Under the pieces are notes generated by a model. It was not told where the DNA came from, did no database searches, and saw only the letters and a list, made by a program, of their open reading frames with translations. Below are positions 24,401 through 34,385 of a DNA stretch of 64,000 nucleotides, in pieces; the stretch's first letter is position 1, and every line of letters begins with the position of its first letter. Location of the stretch: assembly GCF_009389715.1 (NCBI RefSeq), contig NC_052399.1, positions 4,542,938-4,606,937 on the forward strand, given 5' to 3'. The DNA is from Phoenix dactylifera. Taxonomy: Eukaryota; Streptophyta; Magnoliopsida; Arecales; Arecaceae. A program made the position numbers and the translations under genes.

Positions 24401-26556
24401 TCCCTTAACTTAATTTTTAAAAATAATTGTGTGAAAAATCAAAAGTATGTTTATTAGGATACAAGCCTCCTGAAATAACAAATATGACAACATTTGCAGG
24501 ACTCAGCCTTTTTAGAAAACAGAAATAGACGGGATTATGCTTGAGATAACAAAATTTGAATGGTATGTGCCATTCAGGAAGATAGAATGACATATCTATC
24601 AACAAAACAACAAGTAGAGAGGGGAAAAACTCACACAAGACAGGACACTTGAGCAGTGAAAAAGACCAGGACTTCTCTGGTTACTTATATCCTATATACG
24701 GAACTTTATCCTGGGTCACAACTACAGGACCTGAGTTTTGATTTATTAATAGAGCTTCTCCTTGAACCCATTAATTTTTTTTCAATTTACTTAAGAAAAT
24801 AATGATCAACCAGCATCTAATTACTATTACTAATAACTGCTTGTCAAAGTAGGGCTGGATGAACCTGGTTCAGAGAGAGTCCTATGGTGCAGGTTAAAGG
24901 GTGAAGACAGAGATGCAGAGATCAAAGAAGATTTAGGGAGGACACTAGAGTACCTTAATAAGCTCGATATACTTGTGTTAGACATTTGACACAGATTACC
25001 AACATTAATGTATAATTTAATTGCATAGTGAACTTACAAGCAAAATTTGCAGAGAGCATACAAGAAATTAAATATCAATAATACTAAGTAACATTGAAAT
25101 TTCAAAGCTTTCATATTGGCAGGTTAATGCATTTAGCAGTGTAATGGAATCCAAGGAAGAAAGCTGTGAAAGAAAAATTATTGAAAAGAACTACCATGGA
25201 GAAGATGATCTGACTAAGAAGTATGGTTGATGTAGGATCCACAAAAGCAGCCACAAATTAATGGCATGAATTCTTGCTTCATAACATTTTTTACATCTAT
25301 AATGCAGTACCCATGTTTCAGCTAAATGATATTTTCCAAACATATGGCTTTAAGAGCTATTTTTTGTCTTAAAACAAAGGACACTGCCTATCAAAATGAT
25401 AGTGCGAATTTTATGCATATCATTTGCATATCAAGTACAAGGTGAAACACAAAGACACACAGACAGAAAAAAAAAGGTATTCGGGCTGTAAACGATAAAC
25501 AAAGCCAGTGCTGTAGGATCTGGTCCAAACACAATTTACTGAAACTCCAAGACAATTAGAGTTGCTAGACAACGTACTAACAAAGAATATGAAGAAGAAA
25601 GTAATTCAAATGAACCATCAGATCAAAGCTTACATGCTTCTCTCTAGGAAGCCTGGTAGTGGGCTGCGGCAGGTGAACGATGGGACCATCTGGGTCTTCA
25701 GTGGAAGGTAAGCTAAAGAGAGCATTAGCGATTGCTTGTACCAGCTCTGTCCCTTTCTGCAGGCACTCTTTTACCAGGTCTTCCCTGAAATATGATGCAA
25801 AAAAAAAACATCAAGTTCAGGTTTACCTCATGCTGCTTAAAACCCTTGGAAGGGTTTTGGGCGAATAAACACAAACCTATCAAGAAAACAATTATTTGTG
25901 ACAACTATTACGCAGAAGAAACGAATTTAAAGGGATATATCGAGGAAATCGAGCAAATTATGTCCGAAAAGATCGTGAAAAATAGGTAGAAAGATCGGAT
26001 TTCGATAGGACAAAAGTTAACATCTATAAAACTGGTGGAGGGAATGTAATGGAAATAGGGCCCGAGCCCCAGGGAAATCATAGAAGCAATCTTAACATTT
26101 TACTTAGCCCTATGGGTTAATATCTTGCCTCTAGAGGAGTCTTGGGAGGGTTTAAGGGTAACCTAATTATTTTCCCCCGAAAGATTAGGTCTTCAAAAGA
26201 GGAGGAGGAGGAGGAGGAAGAAGAAGCAGCCCCAAACCCTAAAAACTGAGTCGAGAATGTAGAAGTTTTAGGTCAAAATCATGACTTTCGAGGTTCTTGG
26301 GAGGGTTTTAGGGGTCTCAGAAACCAATCGTAAATCAATTTCTCGGTTTTTGGTTCGAGAATATTGCACCAAGACATTATATCAGAGAAGACCTTAAAAG
26401 GAACAAAAAAAAAGTCGGAAAGATTGAAATTTGAGAGGAGACAAAAGAAAAAGAAGAGGAACGAACAAACCTGGCAGAGGGGATGGACTGGAAATGATGC
26501 GACGGATCAAAAGCCATGAGGTTTCCCAAATCGATTTGGTATGTTTCCGCCCCCAT
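18483..26556 (-). CDS. RRS1: Ribosome biogenesis regulatory protein RRS1 homolog
   Basis: Eight exons assembled by frame and GT-AG borders, 5' to 3' on the minus strand: 26471-26556, 25634-25784, 23794-23845, 23524-23652, 19934-20051, 19141-19327, 18923-19036 and 18483-18614. All phases match and give 322 residues, close to the usual plant RRS1 length. Recognisable blocks are [13 protein letters not shown] near residue 6, the [25 protein letters not shown] region, [14 protein letters not shown], and [11 protein letters not shown] followed by a Lys-rich coiled stretch. The C-terminus is strongly basic ([13 protein letters not shown]), suitable for nucleolar targeting and rRNA contact. In yeast and plants RRS1 works with RPF2 to bring the 5S RNP (5S rRNA, uL18, uL5) into pre-60S ribosomes in the nucleolus. 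Intron 4 (20052-23523) is about 3.5 kb and holds local tandem duplications. Confidence 0.95.
21035..21325. repeat. Two-copy ~145-bp tandem duplication in RRS1 intron 4
   Basis: Copies at about 21032-21165 and 21179-21322 share AATCCCACCAATTGAAAGAA (one base changed in copy 2), the block around TTATCTTTATAATTTAGTTG, and the block around GCTGATCCCTGCTAGCATAT. Copy 2 has about 12 extra bases near 21267. Confidence 0.85.
22118..22400. repeat. Two-copy ~140-bp tandem duplication in RRS1 intron 4
   Basis: Both copies run from an AAGAAAACAAATT block through TTTTTGATATT and TGATGTCAA to CAAGAATA. The first starts at about 22136, the second at about 22281. They are more diverged than the 21-kb pair, so the duplication is older. 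Confidence 0.75.
26234..26242 (+). promoter_or_regulatory. Telo-box in RRS1 intron 1
   Basis: AAACCCTAA lies about 315 nt downstream of the RRS1 start codon, inside the first intron. Telo-boxes are a recurrent feature of plant ribosome-biogenesis genes near their transcription start. The position in an intron makes its role uncertain. Confidence 0.35.
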
Positions 26557-26888
26557 CTCTCTCTTCACCCCTCTCTTTCTCACGCTCTTCTCTATCCCGG
26601 CGGTAGTCGACGACTGAGACGACGGAAGAGAAACAGACGCAAGGGTAGAGGCTAAAAGAAAACACCGCCAACCGCTAGCCGAGGTTTTTAGGGCTCTTTT
26701 CTAACGAGCCGGAATCGGATCTGTAAAAAGGCCCGGTTCATTGGATCGGGTTGACCCGGATCAGCTTCGGTGCGAGAGGGTGCGGATCCCGCCGAATGGG
26801 TTCGAACTAAACGGGACGCTCCTGTCATCGCTTAGGTCTTGTGTGAAAGACCAATCACGGCCTTTCACGTGCGACCTAACCAACTCTG
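26557..26888. other. RRS1 leader and promoter region
   Basis: This is the region upstream of the RRS1 ATG on the minus strand. No clear TATA box was seen. GGCCC-containing sequence (about 26729) and a second TTTAGGGCT stretch (26688-26696) are the only motif-like words. The LINE at 26909 marks the far edge. Confidence 0.4.
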
Positions 26889-26908
26889 AGATTGCATGAT
26901 TTGTGATC

Positions 26909-27274
26909 TTTGACTCATCATTAATGTGTGTTGAACTTAGAACTGTCTGGAAGGGTGTCTCATATACGAGATAAATACCGGACGCAGGTCGTCTTCTCCT
27001 CGAGAAAGATTCGACCTCGGTGACTGAGTGGATCTGAGGTCGGAAGTGCTCTATTAAGGATCAATTGCTGCTCCACGACATTCGCAGAGTACTGAGGGAG
27101 TGCGACTCCTACTAGGCTGCGGGAGACGAACGATGCTGCAGACTTGGTTATTTCCTTTGCGGCTCATCACTCTGAAAGTTTTACTTGGACATACCATGGG
27201 GTTGTGCCAATGCCTTTACGTATTTTTTTTTTATGATTTTGTTGGCCGTATTCACACCCGTTGTGGGTCGCTGA

Positions 27275-27327
<53 letters not shown>
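26909..27327 (+). mobile_element. 5'-truncated LINE (RNase H tail) with 20-bp target duplication
   Basis: A 20-bp target duplication flanks the insertion: AGATTGCATGATTTGTGATC at 26889-26908 and the same with one C/T change at 27328-27347. The insert reads on the plus strand as the end of a LINE ORF2 RNase H domain: LRTVWKGVSYTR, STSVTEWI (frameshifted), DAADLVISFAAHHS and PMPLRIFF. It ends in a poly(A) of about 45 nt (27279-27325). Frameshifts and stops show it is dead. The sequence is homologous to the C-terminus of the intact LINE at 52-57 kb but from a different subfamily. Confidence 0.88.
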
Positions 27328-27347
27328 AGATTGTATGATTTGTGATC

Positions 27348-28830
27348 CCACTTGATTGAGTATGATCGCACATCTTAAAGCGTGACTGAGAAGTTGCGCG
27401 CGCGCGAATGATGATGATTATTTTTCGCAATTGAAGGCTTAAAACCAGGTCCCACTTAATCCTCTAACGGAGGGCTCGTGGAAGAGACGGTGGCAGGGGA
27501 AGGTAGATGCAATCCGGGGTTATTAAGTATCCATCCCCCGTGCCAGTTGCGAAATTTGTTTTTTGTCCTTCAATGGATTTTGGGGTGTCTTCGTAGCCAT
27601 TTTAAACCCCTCAAAGTGTCGCCACAGAAACATATCATGTCGATCCATTCTCTAGTTTTGATATTTCATGTTCAAATTATTTTCTTGTTTTTATATATAC
27701 TTAAATATTTTGTGCAAGTCAATGCAATTCTTAATATAAATAATCACCAGCCCGACATATTACTAGAAGATTGATGCAACTCAAGGAGATTGATATTATT
27801 TTTTTTTCCATGGCTTTCATTTCTAGGTATGTCACTACCTTTGGTCCGCTTACATATTGTGTATTATTAATATAAGAGGTCAAATCCGAATTAAAATTAT
27901 TGGATTTGCATTCCCTCTTCGAATGTTTGTAACACATTAAAAGACTAGAATTTTTTAATCTTCTTGTGTTTTGATGCTTGTAAAGTTGTACCAAGTATGC
28001 CACAATATTGGATGATGCAAAAAAGAAAAGGAAACAATGGTTAAGTCTAACTAATAAATTAGAAGCTACATAAAAGTTTAAGATGATGAACATGAAACCT
28101 ATTTTAAATGCATATACAAAATCTAGGAGGCATTTGATTAAGAAGAAAAAGATAAGAATGCAAAATTCTGGGAATGTGCTTTTATTTTTTGATAGCACGA
28201 AAATAGAAGTTAGTTATGATTTTACTTTTGAAACAACTTTGAGTCAAGAACTAGATTAGTAAAGCCTAATTTAGTATTTCATAAAAAATATCTACATATT
28301 TTGTTTCATTCTTTTGTAAGATCCTAAGATAAGTTACATTTTGTAAGTATCTTTAAGTTATGATAGACAACTACTGTTGGAACATGCATGTACGTAATCA
28401 AGAATTTTCATACTTTATGCCGACTTGACATCTCATATATAAATTAGGCAGCTAGGAGCCAATTTATTAGCAATTAGGGCTACATGACAAAAATTTTGGT
28501 ATATTTCTTGATAAATTTTGGTATATTTCTTGATAAATTTTGGTATACTTTGGTATAACACAACAAAATTTTTTTCTTGGGAGTATAGAGATTTTTGTGC
28601 ATAATTGGATAATACACTTGCAACCACCCAACATCCTGCTAGTGAGATGTGTTGAGGAATTTCCAGCAAGTCATGTCATTCATATCCTGAGAGAGAAATT
28701 AGGCTGCAAACTTCATGACCAATATCTTGGCTACCCCCCTCGCTCCTTGTCTACGAGCACCGATTTTCCTTCCACAACGACGAATCCTGCCCATTGTAGC
28801 TTTCTTTGTTTGTCATGGTGATTATTCCCC
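27348..28830. other. Intergenic, no gene seen
   Basis: AT-rich. A GCGCGCGCG run lies at about 27397. The 155-codon minus-strand ORF at 27731-28198 is AT-driven and shows no domain. A 22-bp tandem repeat lies at 28491-28553. A poly(C)/poly(T) run (28827-28857) marks the tail of the next LINE. Confidence 0.5.
28491..28553. repeat. 22-bp tandem repeat, about 2.8 copies
   Basis: AAATTTTGGTATATTTCTTG followed by AT repeats at 28491-28512 and 28513-28534, with a partial third copy to about 28553. Confidence 0.85.
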
Positions 28831-28844
28831 CCCCCCCCCCCCTC

Positions 28845-29165
28845 CCCTTTTTTTTTGCTGCTAGACCGGATGGTTCATACAATACGTGTACGGATGCATC
28901 CAATAAAATCGAAAAACAGAATATCACGAAGCTCCCAAGGCAGCTCTCCATCTTCCATTCATAGGGTGCTATTGGAATGGTTAGCCACGTAGGTGACCGC
29001 CCAATCCGCAACCCCATTGGCTTCTCTAAACACATGTGCTTCGTCTGGACAATCCCTCCGTTCCTCACATTGTTCAGATATCGCAAAGCAAAGGATGACT
29101 ACTAGCAGTAACCCTCGAGCCTTTCTGGATCCAGCTGATGACCGTGGAGCACGTATTTGCATCAA
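28845..29165 (-). mobile_element. 5'-truncated LINE fragment, RNase H C-terminus
   Basis: The minus strand reads VFREANGVADWAVTYVANHS, then ELPWELRDILFFDFIGCIRT, and then a stop. This matches the ORF2 end of the LINE at 56.7-56.9 kb, where the equivalent is VFREANGAADWVAAYAAHHS and ELPLALREILF. Further upstream a frameshifted RNase H segment (WIQKGSR) extends to about 29160. A short poly(A) with a G-run (plus strand 28827-28857) follows the stop. A clear target duplication was not identified. Confidence 0.8.
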
Positions 29166-29175
29166 AAGACGGTGA

Positions 29176-29660
29176 AAGGTGGATGGTTAATAAGAGAACC
29201 TTGGTTAATACCATGTGAAAGAACTTGAAAGTCGACATGGCTGATTGGCATAGTGTTGTAACGCACTAGACATGGTAGAAGAATACCAGTCAAGTCAGGA
29301 ATCAGGATTGCGTGCGTAGAAATATTAGAATCCGATAGCTTGCAGCGTCCATCGGAATAGATGGCATAGAAGTAATCATTTATGACTAGGATTGAGTAAT
29401 ATGGCCAATAAACTCCAGAGGAACGCATTTGCCAGGTTCATGATTCCCTGCAGTAGGTGAAGAATCGTGCTTGAGTAGATATGCTTACACCGTCAGCAAC
29501 AAGCAGGGTTTTTTACACGCGAACCACTCGATCGGCAAGTCCCCGAAGAGCAAGCAACTTAAATAAAACCATTTGGGATTTGGAGTAGGACGCGCACTCA
29601 GAAAACAAGGAAAGCTCCTTGCTTAGAGGAAACTAATCCCGCGCGGGCACGCATGCGCAG
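29176..29660. other. Upstream region of the first EG45 gene
   Basis: No coding signal. It provides the promoter of the plus-strand gene at 29719. GCGCGGGCACGCATGCGCAG lies at 29641-29660, just before the TATA box. Confidence 0.45.
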
Positions 29661-29664
29661 AGTC

Positions 29665-29670
29665 TATAAA
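29665..29670 (+). promoter_or_regulatory. TATA box of EG45 gene 1
   Basis: TATAAA lies 54 nt upstream of the ATG at 29719, predicting a start site near 29695 and a leader of about 25 nt. The context is CTATAAATTAG. Confidence 0.6.
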
Positions 29671-29718
29671 TTAGCATGATGCAAGCGCCCCTGAAGCCAG
29701 CTCGGGCACCAAAATAAG

Positions 29719-30385
29719 ATGGTCTTCTTGCCCTATCCCATGAGGCTTGCAGCGGTCGCAACGTTGCTCAGCTTAGAGCTACTCTACCAAGCATTCCTAG
29801 CTCGCTGCGACGTTGGCACCGCAGCGTCTTATGGCCCCCCTTATACTCGTGAGTAATCTGCCGACTACTTGCGATCATAACATGAAGAGAGATAGATGTA
29901 TAAACCCGTAAATTGATTATCAGCAGCACAGCAGATAAGTTTGAGTTCGGACAGGCTTTGATCGTGATGTAATCTTCTTCTTTTCTTTGGTGTAGCTACG
30001 AGTTGTAATGGCTACGGCCAAGACCAGTTCCCTCCGAACAACATGTTTGCGGCCGTCTCCGGGGGGCTGTGGGACAACGGTGCTGCCTGCGGAAGGACGT
30101 ACAGATTGAGATGCCTGAGCGGCATCGATCGGCCATGCAAGGGTGGAAACATCGTGGTGGTGGTGGTCGATAAGTGCGCGAGCAATCCGTGCCCTGCCAA
30201 CCTCCTCTTGTCCAGAGAAGCTTTCGGAGCTGTTTCCCGCTTTACTGATGGAAAGATTAATGTCGAATACACGCAGTTTGTGCTCCATCTCGCTCCCAAA
30301 CGCACGAGCATTGCTTCAAATTCCTGGTTATCCTCCATGCATGCCTATCTGACCGCTCAATTTGCTATGTTTCCGCAGGATTTGA
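29719..30385 (+). CDS. EG45-domain secreted protein (plant natriuretic peptide-like), gene 1
   Basis: Exons 29719-29848, 29996-30275 and 30379-30385, 138 residues. Residues 1-30 form a signal peptide (hydrophobic AAVATLLSLELLYQAFLA) and the mature protein starts near DVGTAASYGPPYTP. The rest is the double-psi barrel of the expansin/barwin type, with LWDNGAACGRTYRLRC, RPCKGGNIVVVVVDKC and FTDGKINVEYTQ and the conserved cysteines. It lacks the expansin C-terminal domain. Relatives (PNP-A, blight-associated p12) are apoplastic and linked to ion/water balance and stress. Without splicing, the second exon would read on to 30501 in a meaningless tail. The donor CA|GTTTGT and the acceptor TTCCGCAG|GATTTGA instead finish the protein as Gln-Ile-stop, the usual family ending. 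A poly(A) signal AATAAA is at 30576-30581. Gene 2, 4.7 kb downstream, is its tandem paralog. Confidence 0.88.
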
Positions 30386-30575
30386 AGGAAGGAGAGCTGC
30401 CAGATCACGGCGTGGCATGCAACCACAAAGGAGCGCTCGAGATGTACTGCTGTATAGAAGAAACTGAAATCCTTCTTTTTTTTTTTTTTTGTTTATCGTG
30501 AATAAGAGCAGACAAAGGCTGGACGAAAGCGTGTAATGCTACGCTGATAAAGGATTGTAAAAATACCTTTGCATA

Positions 30576-30581
30576 AATAAA
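30576..30581 (+). terminator. Polyadenylation signal of EG45 gene 1
   Basis: AATAAA lies about 190 nt after the predicted stop codon and is followed by AT-rich sequence. Confidence 0.45.
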
Positions 30582-31319
30582 GCATATAAAGGAAGTTGTA
30601 CTCGTACTGACTCATTTAATCCTTCGCGTGCGTGCATGCAGCATCGATGCCCCCATTGTGCAAGAAATCCTACCTGTACCTTCTAATTTCAGAAAAGTTA
30701 TTATCTATATATGATTTGTTTGGGTTTTGGACAGGGACTAAAGGTTGAAATATATTTCAACAAGAACAATTGCATTGATGATCCCGACTCACGATGGGAA
30801 GAATGGTCCCATCCGCGAGAGGGGAGGGGGGGTGCACTTGTTGACGCCTCGGCATGATCAACATAGGCCATGCTATTAATGCACAGTTTTTTTGGATTTT
30901 GGACAGAGACTGAATCGAGTTATGATTCAGCCAGAGCAATTGGGTTGGCCAGTTATAAAGTTTTTTTTTTTTTTTTGGCCACAGAACCAATTCTTGGAAA
31001 TTTAAATTTCACGGCAGCTTCATCTGATCTTGATGTGATTTTCACTTGAATCCAGAACCGAACTCCATCTGTTGGCAATTAAATGGTTCCGGTGACTTCT
31101 TTACCTCCTCATTATATGATTTTATGAACTCTTAGAGGCATTAATTGGTACTGAGCCCCCTTCTTCTCAACAAGCTGAATGCTAGAGATATCATTCAAAA
31201 GAAAATGGAAAGGTACATTGGCTGACGGCCCCTTTCTGATGAACCGATAGGAACCATAAATCGCCTCTTTATATCTTGCTCATATGATTCTAATATGTGG
31301 AATTTAATTTCCACCTGCC

Positions 31320-31740
31320 TTAATGTTCTCAGTCCTAAGAGGGATGTTAAAAATCTCATCACTAAGAGGTTTTCTCACTTTGCTAAGGTTTTATAGCAGC
31401 CGGTTTTTATGCTCATAGCTGCATTCATCTGGTGCAGAAGGTGATCTGCTTTCATCGGTTGGAAGGAAAGAAACGCTTGTATTTTTTTGAATCGTCGATC
31501 TGCTTCTATATTTGCTATTCACAAAATTCTTTATCATCTCAATAGTTGCTCTACTCTCTGTGAGCAGAAGGTGCTTCTAGGTTTTACAAAAGCTTTAGAA
31601 TAGGATCAAAACAATCTTGGGGGTTGCAAACACTTCAGCTTAATTTGGAACAATGTTGCTGCTTGCTGTCTTGTTTTTGGCTCAACAGGGAGGTTATTTG
31701 ACCGTGGATGTTCATTGCATGCCACCTCGACCTGGATTTT
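31320..31740 (+). pseudogene. Old LINE ORF2 remnant (zinc-finger/post-RT region)
   Basis: Broken plus-strand frames read AAFIWCRR, a stop, then SAFIGWKERNACIFLNRRSA. This resembles the (L)IWxxWKERNARIF segment between the zf-RVT and RNase H domains of plant LINEs. Frameshifts and stops are frequent. Boundaries and any target duplication are not visible. Confidence 0.45.
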
Positions 31741-32069
31741 GGATGATTCTTCTGCAAGGAGACCACTTCAAGGGGCCCCTTCTGTTTATTTTATTTTATT
31801 TTATTTTTTGATACTAGGGGAGGCAAAAGCCACCCAAGACATTATTAAAAGAATTGGTAATTACAGAGAGGATAAGTTACAAGAAGTAGAGAGTCTGTCA
31901 GATCAGAACTGCAGGTGTAAGTTGTAATTAAACAAATCTTTGAGAAAGCAAAGAAGATAGCCATTTGCTCGCTGTGTATGAGCCAAAATAGGGATAAAAG
32001 GAAAGGATTGTATCATCTTTTGAAGAGCATATTGGCCGGCCACTTTAGCAAAACCAAGAAGATCTTTCT

Positions 32070-32550
32070 GGGCTCGTTTGGTTCGCAGGAAGCATTTTCC
32101 TTCTTAGGAACATGATTTATGGGAAACAAATTCCTAGAAAGAGAATGCCTAGGAAAGTATTTTTGGCATGTTTGGTTGACCATGGGAAAGTGACAAATTT
32201 CCAAGGTGCTTATGTTTGGTTGGCCATCCACTTTTCTAGGAAAGTTATATATAATTCCTATTATGCCCTTAATAAAAATTAGGTTTTTAATGTCTCTTTA
32301 ATGCTTCTTTAATGCTGAAGGGACTTTTTGGAAAAAAGTAAAAATGGAGGGATTCCCGCCTCATGGGAAAGTTACTTTTCCATGTTTCTCATGGGAAAGA
32401 CTTTCCCATGAAATGTGGGAATCACATTCCCATGGGAATACAACTTTCCCTTCTCTCTCATTTGAAAACTCCAACCAAACAAGAGGCATATCATTACTTT
32501 CCCATTGACCACACTTTCCCCCTTTCTTTTCCCGCGAACCAAACGAGCCC
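32070..32550. mobile_element. 481-bp TIR element (MITE-like)
   Basis: The ends are inverted copies. The left end starts GGGCTCGTTTGGTTCGCAGG, and the right end, read in reverse complement, starts GGGCTCGTTTGGTTCGCGGG. The trinucleotide TCT flanks both sides (32067-32069 and 32551-32553) as a candidate target duplication. The interior is non-coding and repeats CATGGGAAAG/CTTTCCCATG words on both strands, giving subterminal hairpin potential. Length, TIR sequence and lack of ORF fit a Tourist/PIF-Harbinger-like MITE, although that superfamily normally duplicates TWA. Confidence 0.75.
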
Positions 32551-33383
32551 TCTGATTGTAGAGTATAGATCAATTCTTAAAAAGATGCATTACCTTTCAA
32601 AACACCTTTTCTTCCATCGAGCTTTTGTTAAGGGACATCCTAGAGTTCTTTTCCTCCCAGCAACACCATACAGTTGCTACCACCAGCATAAGAAAAGCTT
32701 GTTCTGCTAAGGAGCTTGTATTAAGAAATATTTTTCCATTTCTCTCAACCCAGTAGCACTACATGGATCCTTGGTAATGGCTGAAGCTCAAGACTTGCAA
32801 ATAACAGTAAGCAATGGTTGAACAAGAATTGTAGCTGAAAAAAATAAAGTTGCAATCCCTCAGTCATTGAATAGGCTGATTGTAGCTAAGACGCAAGTCA
32901 AAGGCAGGGTCGATCTATTCTGCACTTAGAGAAGATGTTGCTGGCTGAAATTTCATCATATGCAACCTAGGCAGAACCATGTTGACAAAAAAAAAAACAG
33001 AAGGAACCCTTCTTTTCATTTTGCTTTTTCTCGTCCCTTTTTATCTTTTATTTATTTGAAAGAGTCAGGTGATTCTATCCTAGAGCCTCTTCATGTGGCC
33101 ATTTCCTACTAACCCTTTTTTTTATAAATTCTTCCTCTGCCTACATTGTAAATGTGTATTTTCTAATAATATTTAGGTGACTAAGGAATAACCCTTAGCC
33201 TCATTTTTCCTCAAAAAAGGAAGAAAAGAAAAACCTCCACGAAAGAGAGATGCAACTGCTGACCTATAGTGTTTATCAAAAAAAAAAAAAAAAAAAAACT
33301 ACTAAGCTATAGCCTTAATTGCTAAATCGCACAAATAAAATGGTAGTGCTAGTTGTATATATAAGCTGAAGGGATGAACAACA

Positions 33384-33632
33384 GTAGCTCAATTGATCTT
33401 ACATAAGTTCGACACTGTAATAGTTTTGTGACTCTCCTTGGAATAGGAAGTTTGCCATGGATTGGGATATGTACGTACAAATGGTCATACAGTCTACTAA
33501 CAATCAAACGTCATGGGTTCGACCCTGGATAGTGCAATCCCCAGCCATCAGAGAACCTAGATACTTAAAGTGAAAATAGATTTCTCTCCCGTTATCTTCA
33601 TCTCTTTCTCTCTCTCAAAAAAAAAGTTTTTA
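33384..33632 (+). repeat. SINE-like segment
   Basis: TAGCTCAATTGAT (33387 and following) resembles a pol III A-box, and GGGTTCGACCCTGG (33518 and following) a B-box. The segment ends in a CT-rich stretch and an A-run (33618-33626). The A/B spacing is too large for a simple tRNA-derived SINE, so it could be composite or coincidental. Confidence 0.3.
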
Positions 33633-34292
33633 GTGCCCTCCGATCTGGTGGACTAGGTGGAGATTAGAATGGTTTTTTTGCGGGGTGTAGAGGCACCATG
33701 ATCGAGCTGACGTTGATATATAAAATTCGAGCAAGCGTTAAGTGGCGGAAAGGACTCGATCCACCAAAAGATGCGCCTTGGGTGGATGCGGATTCATTCC
33801 ACCTACTATTGGAAGAGATTGCGGCCACCTCCATTGATTGGTCTTCCGCATGCTTCCCTCGTTAGTTGGTGGACACTGGTCTCGTCCACATAAAAACTCC
33901 GGCAAGGGAGAGATCGTTCCCATCTCCTCCACTTTATGATGAAGTCTAAACTTTGCTCCATTACAAAAACCCACCACGCCATTTCCAGAGACAGACGGAG
34001 TTGGTGAAGGCCAGCACCACTTAGTGGAGAACGGCTCGGTGCCGTGAGCCTTCTAAATTCCCTGGCCGCCCAGAGAGTGTGATATCACCATGATGCGGAG
34101 CTTGACTCTATTGGGACAGAGAGGACACGAATCTCTTTGCTCTCCATCCAATTGGAACTTATCATGATGTTTGCAAAAAAAAACTTATCATGATAGAAGT
34201 GAGTTAGTGCTTCATGCAGTCAAACGAGATAGACACGAATTAAATGCTTGAAGGCGCCGCCCATGGCCCGCGGGATCAAGCTTGGGGCTCAA

Positions 34293-34298
34293 TATAAG
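34293..34298 (+). promoter_or_regulatory. TATA-like element of EG45 gene 2
   Basis: TATAAG within CAATATAAGTTGG lies 93 nt upstream of the ATG at 34386, consistent with a leader of about 60 nt. Confidence 0.4.
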
Positions 34299-34385
34299 TT
34301 GGGTGCAAAAGGGAGAGTGGCCAGCCAAGTTAAGATAACAAAATCGTTTCAGTTTCGTACTGCTACTAGCGTTGCAGGGTTCCTG

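Larger units (their letters stand above)
30600..34280. other. Spacer between the two EG45 genes
   Basis: It contains a LINE remnant (31.3-31.7 kb), a TIR element (32070-32550) and a SINE-like segment (33.4-33.6 kb), each listed separately. A GGATTTTGGACAG-type segment recurs at about 30722 and 30893. Poly(A) runs lie at 33279-33298. No host coding exon was recognised. Confidence 0.5.

Noticed and set aside
27731-28198. 155-codon minus-strand ORF
   Set aside because: It is AT-driven with a Phe/Leu/Asn/Tyr-rich composition, no motif, no plausible promoter and no splice context.
30276-30501. C-terminal extension of EG45 gene 1
   Set aside because: The extra residues match nothing in the family or in gene 2, and a good donor/acceptor pair gives the expected Gln-Ile-stop ending.
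33510-33535. tRNA gene suggested by a GGGTTCGACCC B-box
   Set aside because: No acceptor stem or cloverleaf can be folded around it and the A-box spacing is wrong. It is at most a SINE remnant.
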